A program made the position numbers and the translations under genes. Positions 1 to 8,822 of a DNA stretch of 48,055 nucleotides are shown here, one piece after another (the stretch's first letter is position 1; every line of letters starts with the position of its first letter). This stretch comes from Pseudothauera lacus (GTDB lineage: Bacteria; Pseudomonadota; Gammaproteobacteria; Burkholderiales; Rhodocyclaceae): the NCBI RefSeq assembly GCF_003034845.1, contig NZ_PZKC01000016.1:1-48055 (forward strand), in the 5' to 3' direction. The notes beneath the pieces are model-generated. The model was not told where the DNA came from, ran no database searches, and saw only the letters and a list, made by a program, of their open reading frames with translations.

Positions 1-45
1 GCGGCGGGACTTACACCCGCAGGAGTGCGCCCATGCTGGGCGCAC
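1..45 (-). mobile_element. 5' end of a group II intron (truncated by window edge)
   Basis: Read on the minus strand from 45 downward, the sequence starts GTGCG, folds into a perfect 9-bp stem with a GCA loop, and then has a GGGTGTAAGTCCC segment typical of group II intron domain I. Its first 44 bases are identical to the plus-strand copy starting at 47914. It lies 7 bases beyond the terminator hairpin of the efflux operon, the kind of site class C introns use. The rest of the intron and any reverse transcriptase gene would lie outside the window. Group II intron identity is inferred from these 5' features; class C is inferred from the location. Confidence 0.7.
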
Positions 46-52
46 AACAGAA

Positions 53-80
53 GGGGCTGGCCGGAGATCCGGCCAGCCCC
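53..80 (-). terminator. Terminator hairpin of the RND efflux operon
   Basis: A 12-13 bp perfect GC-rich stem (53-65 with 68-80) lies 35 bases beyond the stop of the last gene of the minus-strand efflux operon. On the minus strand it is followed by TTCTGTT, only a weak U tract, and then by the intron start at 45. The hairpin probably served as the intron target. Confidence 0.7.
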
Positions 81-115
81 GCAGGGTATGGCGATATGCG
101 CCCGCAGGCGCGCGG

Positions 116-613
116 TCAGGCCGCGGTGCGCACTGCGGCCGGCGTCGGCTGGGTTTCCAGGCGGGCGGCGTTGTCGAGGTAGAGTTGCACCGCCGGCTTG
201 GCCGCCGCACTGGGTGCGTCGGGCTGCTGCGCACGCGGCGGACTGCCGGCAGGCTCTGCCACAGGGGCACCTGCGGCGCGCGCGGCATTGGCAGACTGCG
301 CGGTTTCGACAGGGGTAGCGGCGACGCTGGGCTGGCTGGCCGGGGCCGGGGCTGCGGCGGCAGCCTGCACCGGATCGGCACTGGCTGCCTGCGGCGGCGT
401 AGTCACCGGCGCACTGGCCGGCTGCGGCTGGGCGGCGGCCTGAGCCTGCTCCAGCGCGGCGCGGCCGGCGGGGCTGATATCCACTTCGACGCCGGGGGGC
501 TGGGCCGATACGGCCGGCGCATCGCGGCGGGCATCCTGCTCCTCGCGCTGCGGCGGACGCAGCGACTGCAGCGATGCGGTATCGACATTGGAAAGCTTCA
601 TCGAGGTATCCAT
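116..613 (-). CDS. Hypothetical Pro/Ala-rich protein, third gene of the RND operon
   Basis: A protein of about 165 residues that I do not recognise. It has a charged N-terminus, a short conserved-looking segment (VEVDISPAGRAAL, around residues 43-55), a long Ala/Pro/Gln-rich low-complexity middle and a short C-terminal patch (VQLYLDNAA). No signal peptide or membrane segment is visible. Two ATG codons are adjacent, at 616 and 613; AGGAGAGG upstream is better spaced for the second. The first overlaps the TGA of the RND gene (ATGA), so translation is probably coupled to the pump. The middle looks disordered, suggesting a linker or scaffold role, but nothing in the sequence gives a function. It is the last gene before the terminator and intron. 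Confidence 0.55.
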   Translation of the reverse strand: MDTSMKLSNVDTASLQSLRPPQREEQDARRDAPAVSAQPPGVEVDISPAGRAALEQAQAAAQPQPASAPVTTPPQAASADPVQAAAAAPAPASQPSVAATPVETAQSANAARAAGAPVAEPAGSPPRAQQPDAPSAAAKPAVQLYLDNAARLETQPTPAAVRTAA

Positions 614-3600
614 CATCCTCTCCTGTGTGCAGCCAGCTCCGCGGCCGCTCCGGTCACCTCCGCCGACGCCGCGGCGGCGTCGACGGCCAGCGTGTTGCGC
701 TGGCGCCTTGCAATCAAAGTATAGACCGTCGGCACCACAAAGAGGGTAAAGAATGTACCCAGCAGCAGGCCCCCGACGATAACCCAGCCAATCTGCTGCC
801 TGCTCTCCGCGCCCGCCCCGCTGGCCAGCGCCAGCGGCACCGCGCCGAGCACCATCGCCCCGGTGGTCATCAGGATCGGACGCAGGCGCAGCACGGATGC
901 TTCGATCACCGCGGCGACCAGTTGTTCCCCCTGGTCGCGCAACTGGTTGGCAAACTCGACGATCAGGATGCCGTGCTTGGTGATCAGCCCGACCAGGGTG
1001 ATGAGGCCGATCTGGCTATAAACGTTGAGGGTGCCGCCGGTCATCCACAGCGCCCCGAGCGCACCGGCCATTGACAGCGGCACGGTGAGCATGATGATCA
1101 AGGGATCACGGAAGCTCTCGAACTGCGCGGCGAGGACCAGGTAGATGAAGGCCAGCGCGAGCACGAAGGTCAGCGCCAGACTGGCCGAACTGGTCCTGAA
1201 TTCGCGCGACTGACCGTCGTAGTCGATGGCATAGCCGGCTGGCAGGATACCCCGGGCGACCTTTTCGAGGTGGGCCAGCGCTTCGCCGAGGGCGTAATCG
1301 GGCGCCAGGTTGGCGGAGATCTTGACCGCGCGGCGCTGGCCGAAGTGGTTGAGCTCGCGCGGGCTGACCGTCTCGCGCACCTGCACGACGCTGGCCAGCG
1401 GCACCATTTCGCCACCGCGCCCGCGCACGTAGAGATCGCGGATGTCGGCGGGGGCACTGCGGCTGCCGGCTTCGAGCTGCACGAGGACGTTGTATTGCTC
1501 GGCGTCGCGCTTGTAGCGCGTGACCTGGCGGCCGCCGAGCATGGTTTCCAGGGTGCGTCCGATGACCTCCACCGACACGCCGAGGTCGGCGGCACGGTCG
1601 CGATCGACCTCCACGGCAAGTTCGGGCAGGGTGAGCTTGAGATCGGACTCCGGTGACACGAAACCGGGATGGTCACGGATCTCGTCGAGGATCAGCTCGG
1701 TGTAATGGGCAAGTTCCTCATAACTCGCCGAGGCCACCACCACCATCGTCACCGGACGCGAGCGCGACCCCTGGCCGAAAGCCGCAGGCAGGCTGGGAAA
1801 GGCCTGGATGCCCGGAATGTCGCGCATCTGCGGGCGCAATTCGTTGGCGATGGCGATCGACGAGCGCCGGCGCTCGTCCCAGTCGGTAAAGCCGACGAAG
1901 GAGATGCCCTGCGAAACCGTGGGATTGCCGCTGACCACCATGTAGCGATCCACGTCGGCGGTGCGGGCGTAGATCTCCTCCAGTTGCGCGGCGTAACGCG
2001 CCATGTAGTCGGCGGTCGCCCCTTCGGGGCCGGAGAACAGGCCGACGACACGGCCGCGGTCCTCGATCGGCGCCAGCTCCTGCTTGAGCTGGCCAAACAG
2101 CACCACCGCCGCCGCGGCTACCGCAAAAAAGGCCAGCATCACCGCCCAGCGTACGCGTAGCGCCAGTGTCAGCACGCGGCGATAGCCGCTGGTGAGCCAT
2201 TCGAGGAAGCCTTCGATGGCGTTGTAGAGCCGCCCGTGCTTGTTCTCGTGGCGCAGCAGCTTGGAGCACATCATCGGCGACAGGGTCAGGGCGACGAAGC
2301 CGGACACCAGCACCGCGCCGGCGAGGGTCAGGGCGAATTCGGTGAACAGCTTGCCGGTGCGCCCGCTCATGAAGGCCACCGGGGCGTACACCGCAGCCAG
2401 CGTGAGGGTCATGGCAATGACCGCGAAGGCGATCTCGCGCGAGCCCTGGAAGGCGGCCTTGAGCGGATCCATGCCGGCTTCGACGTGACGGTAGATGTTC
2501 TCCAGCATCACGATGGCGTCATCGACGACGAGACCGATGGCCAGCACCAGGGCCAGCAGGGTAAGCGTATTGATCGAGAAGCCGAAGGCCAGCATCAGCG
2601 CAAAGGCGCCGACCAGCGATACCGGGATGGTCACCAGCGGTACCAGCATGGCACGCCAGTTGCGCAGGAAGAACAGGCAGATCAGCGCCACCAGGACGAT
2701 GGCTTCGAGGATGGTGGCGAACACCGCGGAGATCGAGCGCTCGATGAACACCGTGGTGTCGTTGGCGATGGTCATCGTCATGCCTTCCGGCAGTTCGGCC
2801 TCCAGCACCGGCATCATCTCCACCAGCCCGCGCTTGAGGTCGAGCGGATTGGCGGTGGCCTGCTTGATGAGGCCGATGGAGGCAGCGGGCTTGCCCATGA
2901 AGCGCACCAGCGTGCGCTCGCTGGCGGCGCTTTCCTCGACCCGGCCGAGATCGCGCACCCGCACCGGATAGCCGTCGGCGGTCGCCGGCGCGCGCACCAC
3001 CACGGCCTCGAAGTCCGCCACGGTGGACAGATCGGTGGCGGCGACGACGGCGAATTCACGCTGGCTGCTCTCGATACGCCCGGCCGGTACTTCGACGTTC
3101 TGGCGCCGCAGGGAGTCCTCGACGTCCTGCACGGTGAGCCCGAAGGCGGCAAGACGGTCGCGGTCCAGCCAGATCCGCATCGAGTAGTCTCGGCCGCCGA
3201 ACACGCGCGCATCGGCCGCGCCCGGCAGGGTCTGGAAGCGCGGCTTGACGATGCGGTTGGCAAAGTCAGTGACTTCCAGCGGCGAATGGCGGTCGGACGA
3301 GAAGGCCACCCAGATGATCGGGCTGGCATCGGCTTCGACCTTGGCGATGACCGGTTCATCGACGTCGCTGGGCAGCTGCCGGCGCACCCGCGAGACGCGG
3401 TCGCGCACATCGGCAGCGGCACTGTCGGCGTCGCGCTCGATGCGGAAACGCACGGTGATCTGGCTGCGCTCCTGGCGGCTGATCGACTGGATGACATCCA
3501 CCCCTTCGATGCCGGCAAGCGAATCCTCCAGCGGCTTGGTCACCTGCGACTCGATGATCTCCGCGCTGGCGCCGCGGTAGGTGGTGTCCACGGTGACCAC

Positions 3601-3729
3601 CGGTTCGTCGATGTTGGGGTACTCGCGCACGCTGAGCTTGGTCCACGACACCAGCCCCACCAGCACCACCAGCAGCGACAGCACGGTGGCGAAGACCGGC
3701 CGGCGGATGCAGGTATCGGAGATCAGCAC
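613..3729 (-). CDS. RND family efflux pump, inner-membrane transporter (HAE-1 type)
   Basis: This is the proton-driven inner-membrane pump of a tripartite RND efflux system. At 1038 residues it has the usual length for the AcrB/MexB class. It begins with the typical cytoplasmic start and first membrane helix (RRPVFATVLSLL), has a periplasmic porter domain, then TM4 with the paired aspartates GLVVDDAIVMLEN near residue 400, and a second half with the relay lysine in GLITKHGILIVEF. These residues carry protons in characterised homologues. It lies 6 bases after the adaptor gene, in the same operon. No outer-membrane TolC-type gene is present, so the channel must be supplied from elsewhere. Substrates cannot be told from sequence. 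The lack of heavy-metal (CusA-type) signatures favours drugs or other organic compounds. Confidence 0.93.
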   Translation of the reverse strand: MLISDTCIRRPVFATVLSLLVVLVGLVSWTKLSVREYPNIDEPVVTVDTTYRGASAEIIESQVTKPLEDSLAGIEGVDVIQSISRQERSQITVRFRIERDADSAAADVRDRVSRVRRQLPSDVDEPVIAKVEADASPIIWVAFSSDRHSPLEVTDFANRIVKPRFQTLPGAADARVFGGRDYSMRIWLDRDRLAAFGLTVQDVEDSLRRQNVEVPAGRIESSQREFAVVAATDLSTVADFEAVVVRAPATADGYPVRVRDLGRVEESAASERTLVRFMGKPAASIGLIKQATANPLDLKRGLVEMMPVLEAELPEGMTMTIANDTTVFIERSISAVFATILEAIVLVALICLFFLRNWRAMLVPLVTIPVSLVGAFALMLAFGFSINTLTLLALVLAIGLVVDDAIVMLENIYRHVEAGMDPLKAAFQGSREIAFAVIAMTLTLAAVYAPVAFMSGRTGKLFTEFALTLAGAVLVSGFVALTLSPMMCSKLLRHENKHGRLYNAIEGFLEWLTSGYRRVLTLALRVRWAVMLAFFAVAAAAVVLFGQLKQELAPIEDRGRVVGLFSGPEGATADYMARYAAQLEEIYARTADVDRYMVVSGNPTVSQGISFVGFTDWDERRRSSIAIANELRPQMRDIPGIQAFPSLPAAFGQGSRSRPVTMVVVASASYEELAHYTELILDEIRDHPGFVSPESDLKLTLPELAVEVDRDRAADLGVSVEVIGRTLETMLGGRQVTRYKRDAEQYNVLVQLEAGSRSAPADIRDLYVRGRGGEMVPLASVVQVRETVSPRELNHFGQRRAVKISANLAPDYALGEALAHLEKVARGILPAGYAIDYDGQSREFRTSSASLALTFVLALAFIYLVLAAQFESFRDPLIIMLTVPLSMAGALGALWMTGGTLNVYSQIGLITLVGLITKHGILIVEFANQLRDQGEQLVAAVIEASVLRLRPILMTTGAMVLGAVPLALASGAGAESRQQIGWVIVGGLLLGTFFTLFVVPTVYTLIARRQRNTLAVDAAAASAEVTGAAAELAAHRRG

Positions 3730-3735
3730 GCTGCC

Positions 3736-4812
3736 CTACCCCCCGGCGGCGACGCGCACCGGGGCGCCGTCGCGCAGCTTGAGCTGGCCGGCACTGACCA
3801 CGCGCTCGCCGGCCGTCAGCCCATCGAGGACTTCGACCATGCCGTCGCGGCGCAGGCCGGTACGCACCGCGACCTGGCGGGCACGGCCGTCATCGACGCG
3901 ATAGACCAGCTGCACGTCGCCCGCGGTGGACACCAGGGCCTCTTCGGGGATCACCGTGACCGCAGGGCGTTCGGCGAGGATCAGCCGCACGCGCGCGAAC
4001 ATCCCCGGGCGCAGCTGGCCTGCGGCGTTGTCGAGGCGGGCACGCACGAGCACGGCCCGCCCCTGCGCATCGACCAGCGGATCGATGGCCTGCACGCTGG
4101 CGGCAAAGACCTCCCCGGGAACGGCATCGCTGAGCACTTCCAGGGCCTGGCCGGGCTGCAGGCGCGGCAGGAGGGTCTCGGGAAGGCGGAAATCCACCTT
4201 CAGCACCGAGATGTCCTCCAGGTTCACCAGCGCCTCGCCATCCTTGACGTACTCGCCGACGCTGACCTGACGGATGCCGGCAATGCCGTCGAACGGCGCC
4301 AGCAGGCTCATCCGCGCCAGCCGGGCAGTGGCCAGCTCAAGCGCCGCACGGGCCACCTGCAGGCGGCTGACGGCCTCGTCGCGGGCGCTGCCACTGACGA
4401 AGCGGCGCTGGAAGAGATCCTCGGTACGGCGCGCGTCGGCCTCGGCCAGTGCGAGCGCAGCGCGCGCCTGCTGGAGCTCGGCACGCTGGATGGCGGCATC
4501 GAGTTCCACCATCGGCACACCGCGGCGCACCATCTGCCCTTCCTCGAAACGGATCGCACTGATCCGCCCGGACACTTCCGGGCGCAGCACCACTGCCTCA
4601 TTGGAACGCAGGGTGCCGACCGCCAGCGCCTCTTCGGCCAGTGCCATGGTGCGCACTTCGGCCACCTCGACGACCACCGCCGCCCCGCCGCCCCCTCCTC
4701 CCCCACTGGCTGCCGCAGGCGCCGGCGCACGGTTGGCCTGCCAGGCGAGGAAGGCCAGCACCGCCAGACCGGCGACACTGAGGGGAAGAATCAAACGGGA
4801 ACGAGCGGGCAT
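3736..4812 (-). CDS. RND efflux periplasmic adaptor (membrane fusion protein)
   Basis: A periplasmic adaptor of 358 residues that would bridge the RND pump and an outer-membrane channel. An N-terminal hydrophobic segment (about residues 8-24) serves as signal or anchor and is followed by an unusual Gly-only stretch near residues 37-43. Then come a biotinyl-lipoyl-like half (VSGRISAIRFEEGQ), an alpha-helical hairpin (about residues 105-165, rich in Ala, Glu and Arg), the second lipoyl half (LAPFDGIAGIRQVSVGEYV) and beta-barrel and membrane-proximal domains. It is the first gene of the efflux operon, immediately upstream of the pump. No N-terminal cysteine is seen, so it is probably anchored by the helix and not by lipid. 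Confidence 0.9.
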   Translation of the reverse strand: MPARSRLILPLSVAGLAVLAFLAWQANRAPAPAAASGGGGGGGAAVVVEVAEVRTMALAEEALAVGTLRSNEAVVLRPEVSGRISAIRFEEGQMVRRGVPMVELDAAIQRAELQQARAALALAEADARRTEDLFQRRFVSGSARDEAVSRLQVARAALELATARLARMSLLAPFDGIAGIRQVSVGEYVKDGEALVNLEDISVLKVDFRLPETLLPRLQPGQALEVLSDAVPGEVFAASVQAIDPLVDAQGRAVLVRARLDNAAGQLRPGMFARVRLILAERPAVTVIPEEALVSTAGDVQLVYRVDDGRARQVAVRTGLRRDGMVEVLDGLTAGERVVSAGQLKLRDGAPVRVAAGG

Positions 4813-4887
4813 GTGCGCCGGATCCTCATGCGGGGCCGCACGGACGGTCGCGCAGCGGTTTCATCGGCAAGCCAATGCAACCGACAC

Positions 4888-4917
4888 GCTGCGGATGCAC
4901 AAAGTTGCACCCGCAGC
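4888..4917. other. Imperfect inverted repeat between purM and the efflux operon
   Basis: GCTGCGG-a-TGCA, loop CAAAGT, TGCA-c-CCGCAGC: eleven pairs with one mismatch. It lies just after the purM stop and upstream of the adaptor gene. It may be the purM terminator, though no T run follows, or an operator for the efflux operon, since local repressors often bind such dyads. No regulator gene is adjacent. Confidence 0.4.
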
Positions 4918-4931
4918 GCCGAGGGCGGCAA

Positions 4932-5978
4932 TCAGCCGACAATGGTGGGCGCTTCAGCGGCGCCACGGGTATCGATGCGACCGATGCGGAACACCGTCTC
5001 GCCCGCTTCGACGAGCTTTGCCTGGGCGGCGTCGGCATCTGCCGCGGCGACGATCACCGCCATGCCGATGCCGCAGTTGAAGACGCGGTACATCTCCTGC
5101 GCATCCACGTTGCCGGCCTCCTTCAGCCACTGGAAGAGCGGCGGCAGTGTCCAGCTGGCGGCGTCGATGCGCGCGGTAAGGCCGTCGGCGAGGATGCGCG
5201 GGACGTTCTCGGTAATGCCGCCGCCGGTGATGTGGGCCATGCCCTTCACCACCCCGGGCATCGCCCGCATCAGCGCGAGCATGGGCTTGACGTAGATGCG
5301 GGTGGGCTCGAGCACCACGTCGCGGAAGGGACGGCCGTGGAAGTCGGCATCCAGGTCCGGCTGGGCCAGATCGATGATCTTGCGGATCAGCGAGTAGCCG
5401 TTGGAATGCGCACCGCTGGAAGCGAGGCCCAGCACCACGTCGCCCGGCACGATCTTCGAGCCGTCGATGATCTCGGACTTCTCCACCGCGCCGACCGCGA
5501 AACCGGCGAGGTCGTACTCGCCCGCCGGGTACATGCCGGGCATCTCGGCGGTTTCGCCGCCGATCAGTGCGCAACCGGCCAGTTCGCAGCCGCGCGCGAT
5601 GCCGGAGACCACATCGGCAGCGGTATCCACTTCCAGCTTGCCGCAGGCGAAGTAGTCGAGGAAGAACAGCGGTTCGGCGCCCTGCACGAGGATGTCGTTG
5701 ACGCTCATCGCCACCAGGTCCTGGCCCACGGTGTCGTGCTTGTTCCACTGGAAGGCGAGCTTGAGCTTGGTGCCCACGCCATCGGTGCCGGACACCAGCA
5801 CCGGTTCGCGGTACTTGCCGGTGAGCTCGAAGAGCGCACCGAAGCCACCGATGCCGCCCAGCACTTCGGGGCGCATGGTGCGCTTGGCGAGCGGCTTGAT
5901 GCGATCAACCAGGGCGTCACCGGCGTCGATGTCCACACCGGCATCGCGGTAGGAAAGGGAAGGTTTGGAGGCGGTCAA
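4932..5978 (-). CDS. purM: Phosphoribosylformylglycinamidine cyclo-ligase (AIR synthetase)
   Basis: PurM closes the imidazole ring in de novo purine synthesis, converting FGAM plus ATP to AIR in the cytoplasm. The product is 348 residues, matching the usual length of about 345. It starts with the family signature [14 protein letters not shown] and contains [12 protein letters not shown], the glycine-rich [11 protein letters not shown] loop and a HITGGG segment. The reading frame stays open far upstream, but the only start that places the signature correctly is a TTG at 5978, preceded by GAGGA at good distance. The gene is divergent from perM, an arrangement common in this lineage. Confidence 0.95.
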   Translation of the reverse strand: MTASKPSLSYRDAGVDIDAGDALVDRIKPLAKRTMRPEVLGGIGGFGALFELTGKYREPVLVSGTDGVGTKLKLAFQWNKHDTVGQDLVAMSVNDILVQGAEPLFFLDYFACGKLEVDTAADVVSGIARGCELAGCALIGGETAEMPGMYPAGEYDLAGFAVGAVEKSEIIDGSKIVPGDVVLGLASSGAHSNGYSLIRKIIDLAQPDLDADFHGRPFRDVVLEPTRIYVKPMLALMRAMPGVVKGMAHITGGGITENVPRILADGLTARIDAASWTLPPLFQWLKEAGNVDAQEMYRVFNCGIGMAVIVAAADADAAQAKLVEAGETVFRIGRIDTRGAAEAPTIVG

Positions 5979-6127
5979 GGTCGGTCCTCGGGCGGAAAGA
6001 ATGAACGGAGAGGGTGCTGCGCGGCCCGCTGGCGCGCCCCCGCGCTTGAGGGCGTCACGCCAAATGGCTACATTTACGGATTCTGCGAGGCTGCGCGCCT
6101 CGCGCCAGACCGGCGATTTTACTTGAA

Positions 6128-7228
6128 ATGACCCTGCCCCGCGCGCCCCTTTCCACCCCCCGCCATCTGCACGCGCTGCTATGGACCGCGGTTGCACTCG
6201 CCGTGCTGGCGCTGTTCTACGCCCTCTCGCCGATCCTCGCGCCGTTCGCGATCGCCGCGGTGCTGGCCTACATCTGCGACCCCGCGGTGAACTGGCTGGT
6301 CGCCCGCCGCCTGCCGCGCCCGGCCGCGGTGCTGCTGGTGATCCTCGCCATCGGCGCACTGCTGGCCCTGCTGGTGCTGATCATGGTGCCGATGGTGTAC
6401 AGCGAGACCACCGCACTGATCGCCCGCCTGCCCGACCTCCTGGAACAGTTCAACCAGCGCCTCGCCCCCCTGCTTGCCGAACGCTTCAACATCGAACTGC
6501 GCCTCGACGCCGCCTCCGCGCGGGAATTCCTCGCCACCCACCGTGACAATGCCGAGGACCTGCTGCCCATCCTGCTTGACCACGCACGCGCCGGCGGCCT
6601 GGCAGTGATCGGCCTGTTCGCCAACCTGCTGCTGATCCCGATGGTGATGTTCTACCTGCTGCAGGAATGGCCGCGCCTGCTCACCGGCCTGCGCGAGATG
6701 CTGCCGCGGCCGTGGCTGGCGCGCAGCATGCGCATCGTCGGCGACGTCGATGCGGTGCTCTCGGAATTTCTTCGCGGCCAACTGGTGGTGATGCTGCTGC
6801 TGGCGGTGTTCTACAGCCTCGGGCTGTGGATCGCCGGGCTCAAGTTCGCGCTGCCGGTAGGTGTGATCACCGGCCTGCTGGTGTTCATTCCGTATGTCGG
6901 CTTCGGTGGCGGCCTGCTGCTCGCGGTCATGGCTGCACTGCTGCAGGGCGAAGGGTTGTCGCCGCTGATCGGCGTGGCGGTGGTGTATGGCCTCGGCCAG
7001 CTGCTGGAGAGCTTCCTGCTCACGCCCTACCTGGTCGGCGAGCGCATCGGCCTGCACCCGCTGGCGGTGATCTTCGCACTGATGGCCTTCGGCCAGCTCT
7101 TCGGCTTTGTCGGCATGCTCATCGCCCTGCCGGTCAGCGCAGCCTTGCTGGTTGGCCTGCGCGAGGTCAAGGAGGCCTGGCTGGCGAGCCCGATCTACCG
7201 TGGCGACAGCGCTGCTCCACCGTCATGA
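6128..7228 (+). CDS. AI-2E family transporter (PerM-like permease)
   Basis: An inner-membrane protein of 366 residues in the AI-2E/PerM family. It has two N-terminal helices (residues 12-50), a third near 60-82, a soluble amphipathic stretch (about 90-160), and then four or five more helices with the conserved [13 protein letters not shown] and [13 protein letters not shown] segments. Members have been linked to export of autoinducer-2, to antiporter activity or to no known substrate; the sequence does not decide. It overlaps hda by ATGA, so the two are translationally coupled. The perM-hda-phosphatase order divergent from purM is a conserved betaproteobacterial cluster. Confidence 0.9.
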   Translation: MTLPRAPLSTPRHLHALLWTAVALAVLALFYALSPILAPFAIAAVLAYICDPAVNWLVARRLPRPAAVLLVILAIGALLALLVLIMVPMVYSETTALIARLPDLLEQFNQRLAPLLAERFNIELRLDAASAREFLATHRDNAEDLLPILLDHARAGGLAVIGLFANLLLIPMVMFYLLQEWPRLLTGLREMLPRPWLARSMRIVGDVDAVLSEFLRGQLVVMLLLAVFYSLGLWIAGLKFALPVGVITGLLVFIPYVGFGGGLLLAVMAALLQGEGLSPLIGVAVVYGLGQLLESFLLTPYLVGERIGLHPLAVIFALMAFGQLFGFVGMLIALPVSAALLVGLREVKEAWLASPIYRGDSAAPPS

Positions 7229-7896
7229 AGCAGCTCATCCTCGACCTCCACCGCGACGCCCCGCCGCGCTTCGACAATTTCGTCAGCGGCGCCAACGACG
7301 CCCTCCTCGACGCCCTGCACGCCGCCATCGGCGGCGGCAGCCATCTCTACCTGTGGGGTGCGGGCGGCTGCGGGCGCACCCATCTGCTGCACGCCAGCGT
7401 TGCCGCCGCGCGCGCCGCCGGACGCCCGGCAATACACGTCGACGCCGCCTGGCTCGGCAAGCAGCTCAACGAAGAGCACGGCGCCCTGATCGCCGTGGAC
7501 GACGTCGACCGGCTTGACGATGCCGCGCAGATCGCCCTCTTCAACGCCTTCAACCGCGCCCGCTCGAACGCCCACACCCTTCTCCTGTCGGGCCCCTGCG
7601 CACCGCTGGGGCTGCGCCTGCGCGAGGATCTGCGCACCCGCATCGGCCAGTGCCTGATCTACGAGGTGCAGGATCTCGACGACGCCTCGCGCGCCGCCAT
7701 CCTCGCCACCCAGGCCGGACGCCGCGGACTGCGCCTCGGCGACGAGGTCGTCGACTTCCTCCTCCGCCACGGCCGCCGCGACCTGCCTGCGCTGCTCGCC
7801 GTGCTCGACGCACTCGACCAGGCTTCGCTGGAACACCAGCGCCCGATCACCCTGCCCCTGTTGCGCACGCTGATGCAGCAGGGGCTGGAAATCTGA
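7225..7896 (+). CDS. hda: DnaA regulatory inactivator Hda
   Basis: Hda is a DnaA-like AAA+ protein that, bound to the DNA-loaded sliding clamp, stimulates ATP hydrolysis by DnaA and so prevents re-initiation of replication. The product is 223 residues. The N-terminus has a clamp-binding-like motif QLILDL (residues 3-8). The P-loop is GAGGCGRTHLL, with Arg where most AAA+ proteins have Lys; E. coli Hda also has Arg here. Walker B is LIAVDDVD, and a box VII-like LREDLRTRI carries the probable arginine finger. It lacks the DNA-binding domain IV of DnaA, as expected. The ATG overlaps the perM stop. Confidence 0.93.
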   Translation: MKQLILDLHRDAPPRFDNFVSGANDALLDALHAAIGGGSHLYLWGAGGCGRTHLLHASVAAARAAGRPAIHVDAAWLGKQLNEEHGALIAVDDVDRLDDAAQIALFNAFNRARSNAHTLLLSGPCAPLGLRLREDLRTRIGQCLIYEVQDLDDASRAAILATQAGRRGLRLGDEVVDFLLRHGRRDLPALLAVLDALDQASLEHQRPITLPLLRTLMQQGLEI

Positions 7897-7951
7897 ACCG
7901 CGCCGCGCGTGGCGCCCCTTCCCCCCCATCCCTCAACGTACGGAATACCCC

Positions 7952-8617
7952 GTGGATCTGGTTCTCTTCGACCTCGACAACACCCTGCTTACCGGCGACT
8001 CGGACTTCGCCTGGGCGCAGTTCCTCATCCGCAAGGGCGTGCTCGACCGCGAAGTTCAGGAAGCGAAGAACATCGCCTTCTACGAGCAGTACAAGGACGG
8101 TACGCTCGACATCTTCGAATTCCTCGACTTCCAGCTCGCCCCCCTCGCCCGCCACCCGCGTGCCCAGCTCGACGCCTGGCACCGCGAGTTCATGGCCACC
8201 ACCATCGCCCCGATGATCGGCCAGCGGGCGCGGACACTGGCGCGCGAGCATCTCGACAGTGACGCCCTGGTGGCGGTAGTCACCGCCACCAATGCCTTCG
8301 TCACCGGCCCCATCGTGCGCGAATTCGGCATCCCGCACCTGATCGCCACCATTCCGGCAATGGAAAATGGCGCCTTCACCGGCAAGCCACGCGGCACCCC
8401 GGCCTTCAAGGCCGGCAAGATCGAACGGGTGGACAACTGGCTGGAGTCGCTCGGCCTGCACATGGGCAGTTTCGAGCAGAGCTGGTTCTACAGCGACTCG
8501 CACAACGACCTGCCGCTGATGATGCGGGTGGACAAACCGGTCGCGGTAGATCCCGATGACACCCTGCGCGCGCACGCCGCGCAGCACGGCTGGCCGGTGC
8601 TCTCGCTGCACGACTAG
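7952..8617 (+). CDS. HAD-IB family phosphatase (SerB/histidinol-phosphatase-like)
   Basis: A cytoplasmic haloacid-dehalogenase-fold phosphatase of 221 residues in subfamily IB. Motif I is FDLDNTLL (nucleophile Asp7, general acid Asp9), motif II is VTATNAF, the lysine of motif III lies near GKPRGTPAFKAGK, and motif IV is YSDSHNDLPLM. The cap is inserted after motif I. Relatives include phosphoserine phosphatase and a proteobacterial histidinol-phosphate phosphatase; the substrate cannot be fixed here. A GTG start is used: the protein begins exactly one strand before motif I, as in the family. It follows hda by 55 bases, and its stop codon touches the left end of the repeat element at 8617. Confidence 0.88.
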   Translation: MDLVLFDLDNTLLTGDSDFAWAQFLIRKGVLDREVQEAKNIAFYEQYKDGTLDIFEFLDFQLAPLARHPRAQLDAWHREFMATTIAPMIGQRARTLAREHLDSDALVAVVTATNAFVTGPIVREFGIPHLIATIPAMENGAFTGKPRGTPAFKAGKIERVDNWLESLGLHMGSFEQSWFYSDSHNDLPLMMRVDKPVAVDPDDTLRAHAAQHGWPVLSLHD

Positions 8618-8782
8618 CCCGCATGTCTCACACCGTCCCTGCTGCGGATGCCGATACGCTCGCCGTGGCACGCCGTACTCCCTCGCGCCGCCTCGACGTA
8701 GTGTCAGCTACGCCTTCTCCGTGCGGCGCACCGCGACGGCGCCCCGGCCCCCTCGTGACGTGCCAGGGTGAGACATGCGGGC
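8617..8782. repeat. 166-bp element bounded by 15-bp perfect inverted repeats
   Basis: GCCCGCATGTCTCAC at 8617-8631 is repeated in perfect inverse at 8768-8782. The interior is GC-rich and contains a further hairpin (CGTAG-TGTCAG-CTACG). It has no convincing coding content and sits exactly between the HAD gene stop and the hairpin of the opposing gene. It resembles a small non-autonomous element or a REP-like extragenic palindrome. It could also form a long terminator structure. No obvious target-site duplication is visible. Confidence 0.55.
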
Positions 8783-8785
8783 AAG

Positions 8786-8812
8786 CGCGGGAGGAAATGA
8801 GCTCCTCCCGCG
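8786..8812. terminator. Hairpin, probable terminator of the binding-protein gene
   Basis: A 9-bp perfect stem (8786-8794 with 8804-8812), 11 bases after the stop of the minus-strand periplasmic binding protein gene. There is no clear T run on either side, so termination strength is uncertain. Confidence 0.45.
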
Positions 8813-8822
8813 GCGGCATTCT

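Noticed and set aside
2236-5295. 1019-codon plus-strand open frame across the RND operon
   Set aside because: It is antisense to the recognised pump, adaptor and purM genes, is His/Gln/Asp-rich without domains, and arises from GC-biased codon positions.
5979-6359. Long N-terminal extension of purM
   Set aside because: The extension lacks similarity and crosses perM; TTG at 5978 with GAGGA gives the standard protein.
8617-8822. Small coding gene in the 8617-8822 stretch
   Set aside because: Several short frames exist on both strands, but the sequence is a symmetric palindromic element with no ribosome sites.
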